From: Aaosphaeria pasadenensis
Taxonomy: Eukaryota; Ascomycota; Dothideomycetes; Pleosporales
Assembly: GCA_022813625.1 (NCBI GenBank)
Contig: JAKLMB010000016.1
Coordinates: 434,001-498,000, forward strand
Reading direction: 5' to 3'
Length of the DNA stretch: 64,000 nucleotides
Positions 45,222-54,643 of the stretch are shown here, in pieces; the stretch's first letter is position 1, and every line of letters begins with the position of its first letter. The notes under the pieces were generated by a model that saw only the letters and a program-made list of their open reading frames with translations, was not told where the DNA came from and made no database searches. Position numbers and translations under genes: made by a program.

Positions 45222-46843
45222 ATTGTCGGCTTTATTCTGTAACCCTTTGTGTCGGACGTTGGTTCGCTTTCAGGACTCGTCGCCGCTCGGAGAGTAGGGG
45301 GGGGCGAACAGGCAGCGAGGAGAAGTCGAGATATATTCGATAGATGTACGTGACGGTCGTTAGAAGGAGAACAGCAAGTAAATTAGTTGATAAGTTATGT
45401 GGTAGCGAAAAGGGGTGTTGATGTGTCGTGTGCTTTACTCTGTAGGCCTCCGTGTCTGGTCTGGAAAGTTAGACCTTTTGCCCCCATAACCAATCCATGC
45501 TCCAAACGCCGCAAACACCCCCGAGATGCGTCGGCGTTTAGTTTTACCGACATCCAACCTCCCTCCTGGACTTGGCGCTTGTTATTGTATGCGTATTCAC
45601 TGCTAAGACAACAGTTCGCTATTTCATACATCATAGCTCAAATGTTTTGTTTCTGGGAGGTCTCCATTTGAAGTCTACGTAATTTCTACTTGCCCAAGCT
45701 TGGGGAATCTCAAGTTGTCCAAAACGTCCATGCATGCTAGATATGTGCACTGATGCTATATGGGATCACGCTTTAAGACAGGAGGACCATCAACTCGTCA
45801 ACGTAATGGTGAGGGCTCGACACGGGCGCTGCATGAGGTAGCTGGAAATACCTGGTTTACTTTTCAAAAATCTATTCAAAATTCACCGTATCATCTACAA
45901 TAATCTTTGCTCAGAGCTGTTTACCGAAACCGAGACAATATAGTATCTATTATAATGACTTTCGCGGTTGCATTCATTCTTTAGTCTGCAATGATGAGTC
46001 GTATTGTGTTGTGTATTGTCTAGTCGTATCTTCTATACTGGTCACTCTGTTCATTGCACAAGATTTAGAGCCAGAATTGAGGCAGTGCACACTGTGTAGT
46101 GGTCATCATGGAAGGCGCTTCCTACCACACCAAAAATGGATGTAGAGGCCAGGCAGTGGTAGCCCAGATGCGTTCCAAACCTCCGTGTGTCTTCCGAAGA
46201 GGCCTCGTTGGTCTGTGGACTTTTGTCTCAACTGTTCAGTGTTGAGACAACGTCAAGGCCACAGACTAGAGCAAGACATTGGAAAGCATCAAATATGACA
46301 ATAAGGGTGCGGGACTACCACGACTAGAACCCATCATATATTGAGTTCGATACTCTCTTGGTACTTCAAAGTCCCCAAATACCAATCGGACCTATCGATC
46401 ACTACCAACCGACAGTCACCGACAGTCACCCTTCACGTTTATTGATTCTTTGGCATTTCTGCGGTTCATCATCTACCACGGTTTGGAACTGTGACTGATC
46501 TTCTCAACAACGAATTCCGATTGACGACGGAACTTACCTTCTCAACAATCGACTTCTGTTGACGAACTTCTGGTGTATATGAAGGGAGACGAATCCACCT
46601 TCTCTTTCTCTTTCCTTCCTTCATCCCAACACAGCTCTCCCCGCCAGACACCACACAACAGCGAAGACAAGTCTTCCAACACAATCACCTCACCACTCAC
46701 CATAACTCTCACCACAGCCCCCACAAACCAACCAACTCAACACCATCACCACCACCATCACACACACGCGCGCAAACACACAACAGTGAGTACTGGCCTT
46801 TTGGAGCAGCTGTATTCGACAATTGACTAACTGTCACCTACAG
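45222..46843. other. Divergent intergenic region with hairpin and UTR intron
   Basis: A 1.6 kb interval between the ARL1 start and the orphan gene at 46844. It holds a strong composite hairpin at 46211-46266 (separate entry), a small direct repeat (CCGACAGTCA twice near 46410-46430), and a probable 5'-UTR intron 46786-46843 (GTGAGT...CACCTACAG) ending directly at the ATG. No other gene is supported. Confidence 0.5.
46211..46266. repeat. Composite inverted repeat (two-stem hairpin)
   Basis: The outer arm GTCTGTGG (46211-46218) pairs with CCACAGAC (46259-46266). The inner arm TTGTCTCAAC (46223-46232) pairs perfectly with GTTGAGACAA (46241-46250) around an 8-nt loop. The stems are separated by a small asymmetric internal loop. 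It lies in the AT-rich divergent region between ARL1 and an orphan gene and is not explained by coding sequence. Confidence 0.75.
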
Positions 46844-47350
46844 ATGGCTCATTCCGTTCAAACTGCCATGGGAGTTGAACTCCCAAAGGTGTCGGCCGAA
46901 AAGGCCTTGGAAGCACGAGCTGCTGGCCGCCGAGCTGCTCTCAGGCGACATCACGCCGAGAGAAGAGAACGCATGAAGGCCGAGGCACTCCAGAGCAAAG
47001 GAGTGGCCTCAACAAAGCAAGAGGTCACCTTCCCGGCGGCCAAAGAGGCAACCGTCGCCAACAGTGAGGCGACGGGCACTGACAACGGCCCCGCATCAGC
47101 GGGTGTCCGTGTCAAGGTCGAAGAGGGCGAAGACATATCCATGGATATTTCTGGAGGCTCGGATGGAGGGGAGAGCGAAAGTGATGAGGAGGAGGAGGAG
47201 GAGGAGGAGGAGGAAGGTGACGAGGAGGGTGACGAGGAGAAGAGGGAGGCTGATTGGAGGACAGCAAAGAACTTCCAAATGAAGAGAGAGGGAGGAATCT
47301 TCATCCGGAAGTACGACCGGTACGGAAATCTGGTGATTTTCCGGTATTGA
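46844..47350 (+). CDS. Orphan acidic protein with Glu-rich tract
   Basis: A single coding exon of 168 residues starts MAHSVQTAMGVELPKVSAEK, directly after a probable 5'-UTR intron acceptor at 46843. A basic helical segment (ARAAGRRAALRRHHAERRER) is followed by a disordered acidic middle with a run of ten Glu encoded by a GAG microsatellite (about 47189-47213). The distinctive C-terminus is DWRTAKNFQMKREGGIFIRK, then YDRYGNLVIFRY. I recognise no family. The Glu run probably varies in length between strains. It is the first of several short orphan genes in an AT-richer block. Confidence 0.68.
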   Translation: MAHSVQTAMGVELPKVSAEKALEARAAGRRAALRRHHAERRERMKAEALQSKGVASTKQEVTFPAAKEATVANSEATGTDNGPASAGVRVKVEEGEDISMDISGGSDGGESESDEEEEEEEEEEGDEEGDEEKREADWRTAKNFQMKREGGIFIRKYDRYGNLVIFRY

Positions 47351-47995
47351 GCAAAGACTCTACCGTGTTCTGCTTTGCTGTCTGATAGTTCATTTGTCAT
47401 TCAATACTTAATATCCAATACCCAAATCTGAATACAATCTGTTCCATAGCATTTGAACCTCCTCTTTATTGAATCGAATTTGATACACTTAGACAAAAAC
47501 CACCCAATGTTCAAATCTGAAGCCGTTTCTACAGTTGACATTGATATGCCTTGTCCAAATTCCATAGAATAGAGGGAATATTTGATGAGCCTCTCCTAGC
47601 ACATTCTGTTTTTATAATCATTAGGAGTAATTCCTGGAATGAGTTTTTGAATCATACAATATCCTCAAGGTGAGAATTCGAGACCAATTCACAGTTGATG
47701 TGGTTATGCTGTGTCCTAATTCCATAGAGTAGAAGGGGGTCTATGATACACTACCCAGATTATCATGTAAAGAATCAACCAGCAATATAACGGCGAAATA
47801 TTTTATGTTGAAGTGAAACCCTTCAAGATTGTCTTGTGACTCTGGGGATTGAATGCTATATCCAGCTCCTTCCTCCTATACTTGTTCACTGTCTTGTCCT
47901 TCCTCATCAAGCATCACTTCCTCACTAATCATCAGCTCCTCGCAACACAACAATTCTTTCACACTCTTAACATCTTCCTCATCACCGCTATCATC
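47351..47995. repeat. Intergenic with degenerate direct repeat
   Basis: Two copies of a roughly 57-bp sequence, about three quarters identical by eye, lie at 47532-47588 and 47692-47748. Both begin CAGTTGA and contain AATTCCATAGA. No coding sequence is supported here. Confidence 0.5.
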
Positions 47996-48283
47996 ATGAG
48001 TCCCAACTACATGGAGCGAAAGGCTGGGATGATCAGTGGTGACTCAATTCCTGCGACAACGACGCTACCGTCCCAAAAGCCTCGACAGAGTAACCATGCT
48101 GCCGTAAACAACGCGAACAAGGCCAGTGTTGACTCACGATTTACTAGCGACTCAACAAGTTCCAGCACGGAATCTCCTCAACATGGCGACATCCTCCTCC
48201 CACATTACGAACACGTTGGAAGAAAGCGAAAGCTATGCACTCCCGAGCACCTGGAGAAGCGTTTCCTGCCAGGTCCTCTTTAG
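47996..48283 (+). CDS. Short orphan gene, possibly first exon of a longer gene
   Basis: An ATG at 47996 opens 95 residues (MSPNYMERKAGMISGDSIPA start), rich in Ser, Thr and Asn, ending GRKRKLCTPEHLEKRFLPGPL. The frame is open upstream, but only from a TTG, so this ATG is preferred. The leader is pyrimidine-rich, as expected for a fungal 5' UTR. The protein could be complete or could splice into the coding-like pieces at 48.3-49.1 kb; I could not find a convincing junction. No homology is recognised. Confidence 0.4.
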   Translation: MSPNYMERKAGMISGDSIPATTTLPSQKPRQSNHAAVNNANKASVDSRFTSDSTSSSTESPQHGDILLPHYEHVGRKRKLCTPEHLEKRFLPGPL

Positions 48284-48540
48284 ATCGTGAGGTTTTATGC
48301 TGGTGGGGAGAAGTATTAGGAAATGCGGAGGTAAACAAGGTCAAAGATCTGTCGATGGATCATCCAAGTGGAGGAACCCGCATTTGGCAAATCTGCTCAA
48401 GCTGCTCAAGGTGATCAGGAACAGAGCATTGAACCCAAGCGTTCGATCAATGCAGAGCGAGTGTAGCAAGAGAAAGGACCTCGAGGGCCTTCTGAGTGCC
48501 AAAAAAGGAAAGTTCAAATACAGCGGTCAAAGCTGAAATC

Positions 48541-49075
48541 AATCAAGGAGCTAGATTTTTTGACGAGTAATAGACCTCCAACTGCGCAGCCGATTGCTGT
48601 ATCTACCAAGAGCCTGGAGCAACCACCAGGGTCCGAAGCACCCGAAGCGCCCCATTCCTCAACGTGCGATAAATCTTTAGGAGTCGAGCAGATACCTGAC
48701 CTTGTTGGCAGTCCCACGGTTGCAGGCTCTGCGGAAACGCATCAGTCACTGGGGGTCGACAAGACCCCCGATCTGTCAACTAGGCAATTTCAGAGGGTTC
48801 AGGGCGCCGTCAACATATTGCAAACCCAGATGCCTGACCTTAAGCCAGGGAAGCACGGATGGGACTCCGAGCGAAAATGATGGACTTAGGAGAATGGCCC
48901 CAATCTTTACACTGGCATCGGCCACCAAATCATGGAGGAAGACCTTGAGATGCTTGAGAAGGGGCAGTGGCCAGAGACAGAGTTCAGGGAGATGTACCAT
49001 GGACGATTGGCTAACCAATGGCCATGCGGTTGCCAGATGCCATGGGATGAGAATGGCTCGGAGGATAATTCTTGA
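48541..49075 (+). other. Unresolved coding-like exons of an orphan gene
   Basis: Two pieces look coding. The first, to 48880, contains a near-repeat: SLGVEQIPDL and SLGVDKTPDL, about 20 residues apart. The second, 48890-49075, follows a plausible acceptor (CTTAG) and reads GHQIMEEDLEMLEKGQWPET, then EFREMYHGRLANQWPCGC and a stop. It has the regular amphipathic look of real protein. I cannot identify the donor that joins them, and links to the frame at 47996 are unproven. It could be a lineage-specific gene or a decaying one. Confidence 0.33.
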
Positions 49076-49782
49076 GTCGATATTAGCCCATGAGTCATCG
49101 AAAGTATCCCGTACTCAGCTAGTGATCTAATAAAATATTCTAAGGTGCATCGAGTTGTACGTTGGTCATGAGGATAATGAAGTGATGCCAAATTGTGGTA
49201 GTAGTTTTGAAGGTCACATATGAATTGTTTGTATTTTGTGTTGCATCGTTATTGTTGTGTTGAATATAATAAATGGACATCGTGGCTGCCTTCGAATTGG
49301 ATTCCAGCTGGGGTCTGCCTTTGCGTTTTACTGTGTAGTGTCAATTTTGTGTACGATATGATGGCTTCGTTACATGTTGTAATATTCCATACGTGGGTGT
49401 TAGCACCGAGCCCAATAGGAGCATTAGGAAGGACCGCACCAGCTTCAAACATTTTACAGAGACTCTAGTGATGGAGCCGGTGCTTGCTCCGACTTAGAAG
49501 GCAGCTACACACAAACCCTAGGCGTGAGATTGATGGGTATTGGGAGTGAAAGGAAAACTATGATATCGTGACTCACAACCATCATCGTCAATATTTGTTG
49601 GGTTCAAATTGTTGAATTGCTTCCGGTTCCCCATGACCCGTGTTCCCCCTATAAGAAAGAGAAAGACTCAAGTCCAACTCAACTCAACGCGTTCTTCATC
49701 CACACTGCCACAGCAAAGCATATCGTCAGTGCATCTCAAAGTACCAGTTGTCTCAGAACTTCTGATACATCTGTCAACAGCT

Positions 49783-50667
49783 ATGGACAAAAAACTAGTC
49801 AAACACACCGGAAAGCCCCGTAAGACTCCAGTGGCCGGAACTCGGGCACCTAAATCGAAAAGACGACAAGTATCAGGTGAGTGCTCCTCATCACCAGCTC
49901 CAACAATGCTAATGTCTTCCACAGATTCGACACCACAACCGAATGGCGAACAACCGACTCCCCCAGAATGCAATACTCCCCAGGCGAAGAAAATGAAGAT
50001 GAAGAAAACCGGGTTGTCACTCATAATACCGCAACCCCGACCCAGAAACCAAGGAAGCGAAAATTGGAGCCAGGACGGAATGGAGGCCCAGCCGGCAAGA
50101 AATCTTCATGATCCAATCCTTACCCAAGAAGAAATCGACGCAGCTCCCCCATTGACCCTTCTCCGTCACTGGAAAAGCAACGACAACCGGCCACGCGAGC
50201 CACTTCCGATTTTTCCCAAGATTCCCGCTTCCCAAAGAGTCAGGGCCATTATGGATGGGATTGAGGTACCGGACGTCGACCAACGGTACACATCTTCCCA
50301 ACCAAAGCAGTTGGAAGACAATCGCTCAATCACAAAGAGCCTATCTTCCCAACAGCTCGCCTGGGAGAACTTTTCCCGGGATGAGACCATCGACAATATG
50401 GAAGATTCTGGCCTCGATACCGATGACCTCATACTGGAGGGCTTCGGAATGAGCAATGGCCTCCCCGAGTGGAGGAGGTACAATACCGGAATATTTGCGT
50501 CTTCGGACGATGATGAGAGGGGCCCTGAAGAGGGTGCCAGATTGACGAGGGGGATGGTCTTGCCTTTCCTTTCAGAGCTTCCAACCTTGGTTGATAGCGC
50601 CTGTGGGATTGTCTCCGAGAAAGGGGGAGCCGATGTTGACGCTGATGCGGCGAATGATCACTCCTGA
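49783..50667 (+). CDS. Orphan nuclear-type acidic protein
   Basis: Exons 49783-49876 and 49925-50667 give 278 residues. The start MDKKLVKHTGKPRKTPVAGT is preceded by a pyrimidine/CA-rich leader; an alternative in-frame ATG lies at 49633. The proposed 48-nt intron (GTGAGT...GCTAATG...CCACAG) is a multiple of three without stops, so an unspliced protein is also possible. The N-terminus is basic (KPRKTP, KSKRRQ, KKMKMKK), suggesting nuclear import. The middle has DPILTQEEIDAAPPLTLLRH and FPKIPASQRVRAIMDGIEVP. The C-terminal half is acidic (DNMEDSGLDTDDLILEGFG). No family recognised. Confidence 0.62.
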   Translation: MDKKLVKHTGKPRKTPVAGTRAPKSKRRQVSGECSSSPAPTMLMSSTDSTPQPNGEQPTPPECNTPQAKKMKMKKTGLSLIIPQPRPRNQGSENWSQDGMEAQPARNLHDPILTQEEIDAAPPLTLLRHWKSNDNRPREPLPIFPKIPASQRVRAIMDGIEVPDVDQRYTSSQPKQLEDNRSITKSLSSQQLAWENFSRDETIDNMEDSGLDTDDLILEGFGMSNGLPEWRRYNTGIFASSDDDERGPEEGARLTRGMVLPFLSELPTLVDSACGIVSEKGGADVDADAANDHS

Positions 50668-52232
50668 AGTCTAGACTCAGGGGAGGGAAAGAAGAAGCCG
50701 GGTGATGGTTCTTGGGTCAGAGAATGTGAGGCTTGCTCCATTGGAAACGGCGTTTCAGGTGAAGCATTTGGTGAAGGGCATTCTGACGAGATGGTAATTT
50801 GTTCTAATGTCTCTTCTTCATACCACTAAATTGATTTTCTCCTTGATTTTAGTACAACATTAATCGCATTAATTAAGTATTAAATATTTTCCTCTCATCT
50901 CATATGCATTCAAAAGTTGTACCCCGCCAGCACCCTTTAAGGAAGGAGAGAATCACAACGAATACCCCAACGAAATGACGAATGACTCACATATATTGAA
51001 CTTGTGCGTACCTGCATATCAAGAGAACGAATGCTAACATTTATGCCAGAATGGAATTGCCCCCCTGTTGTTTTCTAGTTCTCGACAGCCGCACATCAGT
51101 CTCAATATCAATGTGAAGAAGCTCTTCCACAGGCCAAAGAGAATCTCTCAATTACCATGCGTTCCCTACTAGCGCGATATGTCTCCGAGATTGTTCACAA
51201 GGGAAGACAAAATAGAGATTTTCTAATACGTGTCTTGATAGAATCGAACGAAATCAACCTGGTCACTATGGGTTTTTGAAATATCATCAATTTTAAAAAC
51301 ACTGCCTTGCTTTCAAACAACAGCAGTATTCAACAGATAACAAGCTGTACTACGGTTCTCTTCAACATTGAATCACTGTGAATGTGCAATTGCAGAGGAT
51401 GGAGAGATCGCGCAAAGTGATAATGAGTCTGAAAGAACGCAGTGGAGATAGAGTAAGGCCTATTAGGACTTTGTTGATCAGATCTTCAAATGCTTCCGCC
51501 TCATCCTACGACTCTACTTGGTGTTGTCGTTGTAAAGAGCACCTCCTAGTATTTTAGATGTGTATTGAGCTCTAGAATGGTCGTAATTGTGAACTGTTAC
51601 TTAATCATGAAAGTTCATCTGTCTTTCGTGAAGACCTCTTCTGCTTTAAGACGACCTCTTATGAAGTACAGGGACCAGGTAAGACCACCAACTTCATCAC
51701 ACCAAAGTCCATTCCTTCCCTTATTCTTATAGATGCTTTTGCTTGTAACGATGGCCCATGGGTTGCCTTAAAAGTGCTTGGCAATATCCTACACCTCGTT
51801 TGAGGAATGACTGCTGCGCAATAGTTCCTTCCCTTTCTCCAGTATCGCACTACATACCCTGTAGTAAATTCATAAAAGTTTGATGGTAAGACACATATCA
51901 AGTGGACCCTTTATGAAAGACATTTATTTATAGAAATTTGGGGTGTCTATTCAAATTTTAGGAGGAAATCATAAGTTGAAACCTGAGAACCTATAATGGA
52001 TAGAAAGTGCGAGGTTGCACTTCTGCGGAGTCTGGGGCGGCTCGGTTGCATGGGTCCTTCGGATCCGGATCAATGCTCCTTCACATCGCACGACAACTCC
52101 CCTTGCCGATTGGACTCTACTTTACAAGAGCTTCGCGCTTGAGCGTAGGTAGCGTTGGAATGTATAAGAAGGTCTGAATCTTTGTGTTTATTATTTCTCG
52201 CTCAAAGATTGCCTACCTTCACATTGGTCACC
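50668..52232. other. AT-rich intergenic, 1.6 kb, no gene seen
   Basis: Sequence is AT-rich with many stops in all frames. The last 200 bp are the GC-richer promoter and leader of the hydrolase. I looked for tRNA at a T-loop-like string near 51245 and found no stems. Confidence 0.45.
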
Positions 52233-53069
52233 ATGGCCTCATCGTCACCAGCAGACTCGCCCGCCGCGACATTGTCATTTACCTCCTGGAATGACGACAA
52301 GCCGACAACTATTATCCTTCTCCACGGTGGCTTCAGTTGTGGTCTCGAGTATGCGCTCGTCCTTCCGCACCTCTCTGACTTCCACGTCCTTCTGCCCGAC
52401 CTACCATTGCATTCCACATCACGCCATATCAAACCTGGCACAACCGAGAACTCTGCCCGGCATGTCGCACAACTCATTCGGTCGCACGCCCATGGCGGAA
52501 AAGCTCATGTCGTTGGGGTCTCCATGGGCGGGTTCATAGGCCAATGCCTCGCATTGGACCAGCCCGACCTTGTACTCTCGCTCTTTGTATCAGGTGCTGC
52601 TCCAGTTGCTGGCGCACGCGCGATGATGTCGAAATGGCCAAGATTTACCTATTATAGTATGAGAATCATGCTGGATTGGCTCCCCGAGTGGGTATTTCGG
52701 TACCAAGGCCTAAATGTCAGCAGCGAATTGATAGCAGAACTGAGGGTCAATGTCACTTGGGAGCTGATGCTGGACATGTTCCCGTGGATCACGGCGTTCA
52801 GTTTAGATCAAGTGCGACAGTTGAAGGTCCGGACTCTATCTATCGCGGGTGCGAAAGGGGATGACGTGCCGATGATAGAGAAGACGGCCGATGCATTGAG
52901 AAGCAGACGGACTACCCAGGATGAGGCGTGGCCTGATGATGGGTCTGGTGCAGTTGTGTTGAGGGAGGCAGTACATGCTTGGGACTTGCAGTATCCAGAG
53001 CTCTTTGCTCAAGGCGTATCGGCTTGGGTTAAGGGAGAGAGTTTACCCAGCGAGTTTGAGAGGCTTTAG
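52233..53069 (+). CDS. Alpha/beta hydrolase
   Basis: A single exon encodes 278 residues. The start ATG at 52233 has a good context (caccATGG); the frame is open upstream only from TTG. TTIILLHGGFSCGLEY provides the oxyanion-hole HGG after the third strand. HVVGVSMGGFIGQCLAL holds the nucleophile elbow G-V-S-M-G with the catalytic Ser. The acid is probably one of the Asp in AGAKGDDVPM. LREAVHAWDLQYPELF contains the likely catalytic His. The length and a helical cap (residues about 135-195) fit the general esterase/lipase-like fold. Substrate unknown. No signal peptide or peroxisomal tail. Confidence 0.9.
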   Translation: MASSSPADSPAATLSFTSWNDDKPTTIILLHGGFSCGLEYALVLPHLSDFHVLLPDLPLHSTSRHIKPGTTENSARHVAQLIRSHAHGGKAHVVGVSMGGFIGQCLALDQPDLVLSLFVSGAAPVAGARAMMSKWPRFTYYSMRIMLDWLPEWVFRYQGLNVSSELIAELRVNVTWELMLDMFPWITAFSLDQVRQLKVRTLSIAGAKGDDVPMIEKTADALRSRRTTQDEAWPDDGSGAVVLREAVHAWDLQYPELFAQGVSAWVKGESLPSEFERL

Positions 53070-53218
53070 TAGGTGCTTCTAAAACCCTACGTAAGAACAC
53101 TTCAGGGCGCGGAGATAATGGCATATGAGTAAGGAACGCACTTCCCCATTGACAAAGTGTTTTTCCTGGGGACCATTTCAGCGTAGTAGAAGAAGTTTTG
53201 ATATATTATACTTTGACT

Positions 53219-54301
53219 CTAGTAGTCATAAAAGCCCTTACCACTCTTCTTGCCCAGCCACCCTGCATCCACCATCTTCTTCAAGAGGACAGCAGGCCTG
53301 TACTTCGAGTCGCCAGTGTCATTGTACAAAACCTTCATGATGGAGAGGCAGGTGTCGATGCCGATGAAGTCGGCAAGTTGAAGAGGGCCCATAGGGACAT
53401 TTGTTCCGTTCTTCATGATGCTATCAATATCTTCCCTGGTGCCCACGCCGGTCTCTAAGCAGATGATTGCCTCGTTGATGTATGGCATGAGGATACGGTT
53501 GGCTAGGAATCCGGGTGAATCCGCGCTTGTTGAAGGGATCTTGCCCATCTTCTTGCAGAGCTCGATGGCGGTGTCGATGGTGTCCTGAGACGTTTGCAGG
53601 CCAGTGATAATCTCCACACCCTTCTGAATGGGCACGGGGTTCATGAAATGCGTGCTGATTACGCGAGACGAGGCGGACAAATCAGTAGGATCTGTGGTGG
53701 TGGATGCGGCGATTTTGGTAATGGAAATCGAGGAAGTGTTCGTTGCGAGGATCGCATGAGAGGGGCATATTTGAGCCAATTGGGAAAAGATCTTTGACTT
53801 CAAGTCTGGGATTTCCTATGCCATGTTAACAGAGTCAACTCACTGCGAAAGCGATCAATTGAACGGGAGGACAGCGTACGGGAACAGCCTCGATAACAAA
53901 GTCGACGTCGGAAAGGTCTTCCAGAGATGTGCCGGAGGTGATGCGTCCCCGAGCAGCAGCGGCATCCTCTTTAGAGATTCTTTGCTTGGCCACGTCCTTC
54001 TCAAGTAGCTTATCTGCAAATTTCAGGCCCTTGTCGATTGATGCTTGTGAATTGTCGATCAACTTGACGGGAAGAGACGCTCTTTGCGCGGCTACCAAAG
54101 CTATTCCGAGTCCCTGGAAATGTCAATTGCTCGTTCGTTTCTAATTCATGAGCAAGATCTACGCACCATTTGTCCCGCACCGATAACCCCAAGCTTCTTG
54201 ACCTCGGCAGCTGCTCCGACAGATGGTGTGGAGCTGAAGCTGCGGCATTGTCGCTTTGCCGCGCAACGAAGCACATTCCTGGAGACCGAAGACATAGACA
54301 T
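53219..54301 (-). CDS. Short-chain 3-hydroxyacyl-CoA (3-hydroxybutyryl-CoA) dehydrogenase, mitochondrial
   Basis: Exons 54301-54167, 54113-53880 and 53815-53219, all phase 0, give 321 residues. The N-terminus (MSMSSVSRNVLRCAAKRQCR) looks like a mitochondrial presequence. The NAD-binding motif GVIGAGQMGLGIALVAA spans the first intron. DFVIEAVPE precedes the second domain. ATNTSSISIT and STHFMNPVPIQKGVEII carry the catalytic Ser and His, and PGFLANRILMPYINEA the conserved Asn. The C-terminal domain includes GPLQLADFIGIDTCLSIM and ends GKGFYDY, with no peroxisomal signal. The family oxidises L-3-hydroxyacyl-CoA with NAD in short-chain beta-oxidation, in line with a mitochondrial fatty-acid pathway in filamentous fungi. 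It is divergent from tof1. Confidence 0.94.
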
Positions 54302-54643
54302 TTTGTCGTGTGGACGAAGACGGAGGTTTGGGCAGAAAATTGCTGTTAAGGATCGGTGGACATGTGAAACTCAATTAATCGAACTGAACTGTTTTGTTAG
54401 ACCGTTTACAACCGACCGAGGTCCAATGACGTCGGATCCAGGGTGTGGCACAGGTGGGCAAACATAGACAGGGATCGTTTACCCGCAGCCACAGGTCTTG
54501 GCGTGTTTGCTTCCTTTGCACCTACATTTATCACTTTACGCGTCTGGCGCGACGCGTCTTAATCCGTAATGGTTTATTGAGTGTGGGACGCATTGTCGTT
54601 GCCAGTTGATAACCAACTCCTCGTAACAACGTCAACCACGACA
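54302..54643. promoter_or_regulatory. Divergent promoter, dehydrogenase / tof1
   Basis: A 342-bp interval separates the two start codons. It includes MluI-box-like strings (ACGCGT at 54538-54543 and GACGCG near 54551-54560), which in yeasts bind the G1/S factor MBF. This fits a replication-fork gene such as tof1, but is inference. Confidence 0.5.

Noticed and set aside
46951..47400. Minus-strand frame with a poly-Ser run opposite the Glu-rich orphan gene
   Set aside because: The Ser run is the reverse reading of the GAG microsatellite; the plus-strand reading has the start context and UTR intron.
51230..51260. Second tRNA-like T-loop string on the minus strand
   Set aside because: No stems pair around it.
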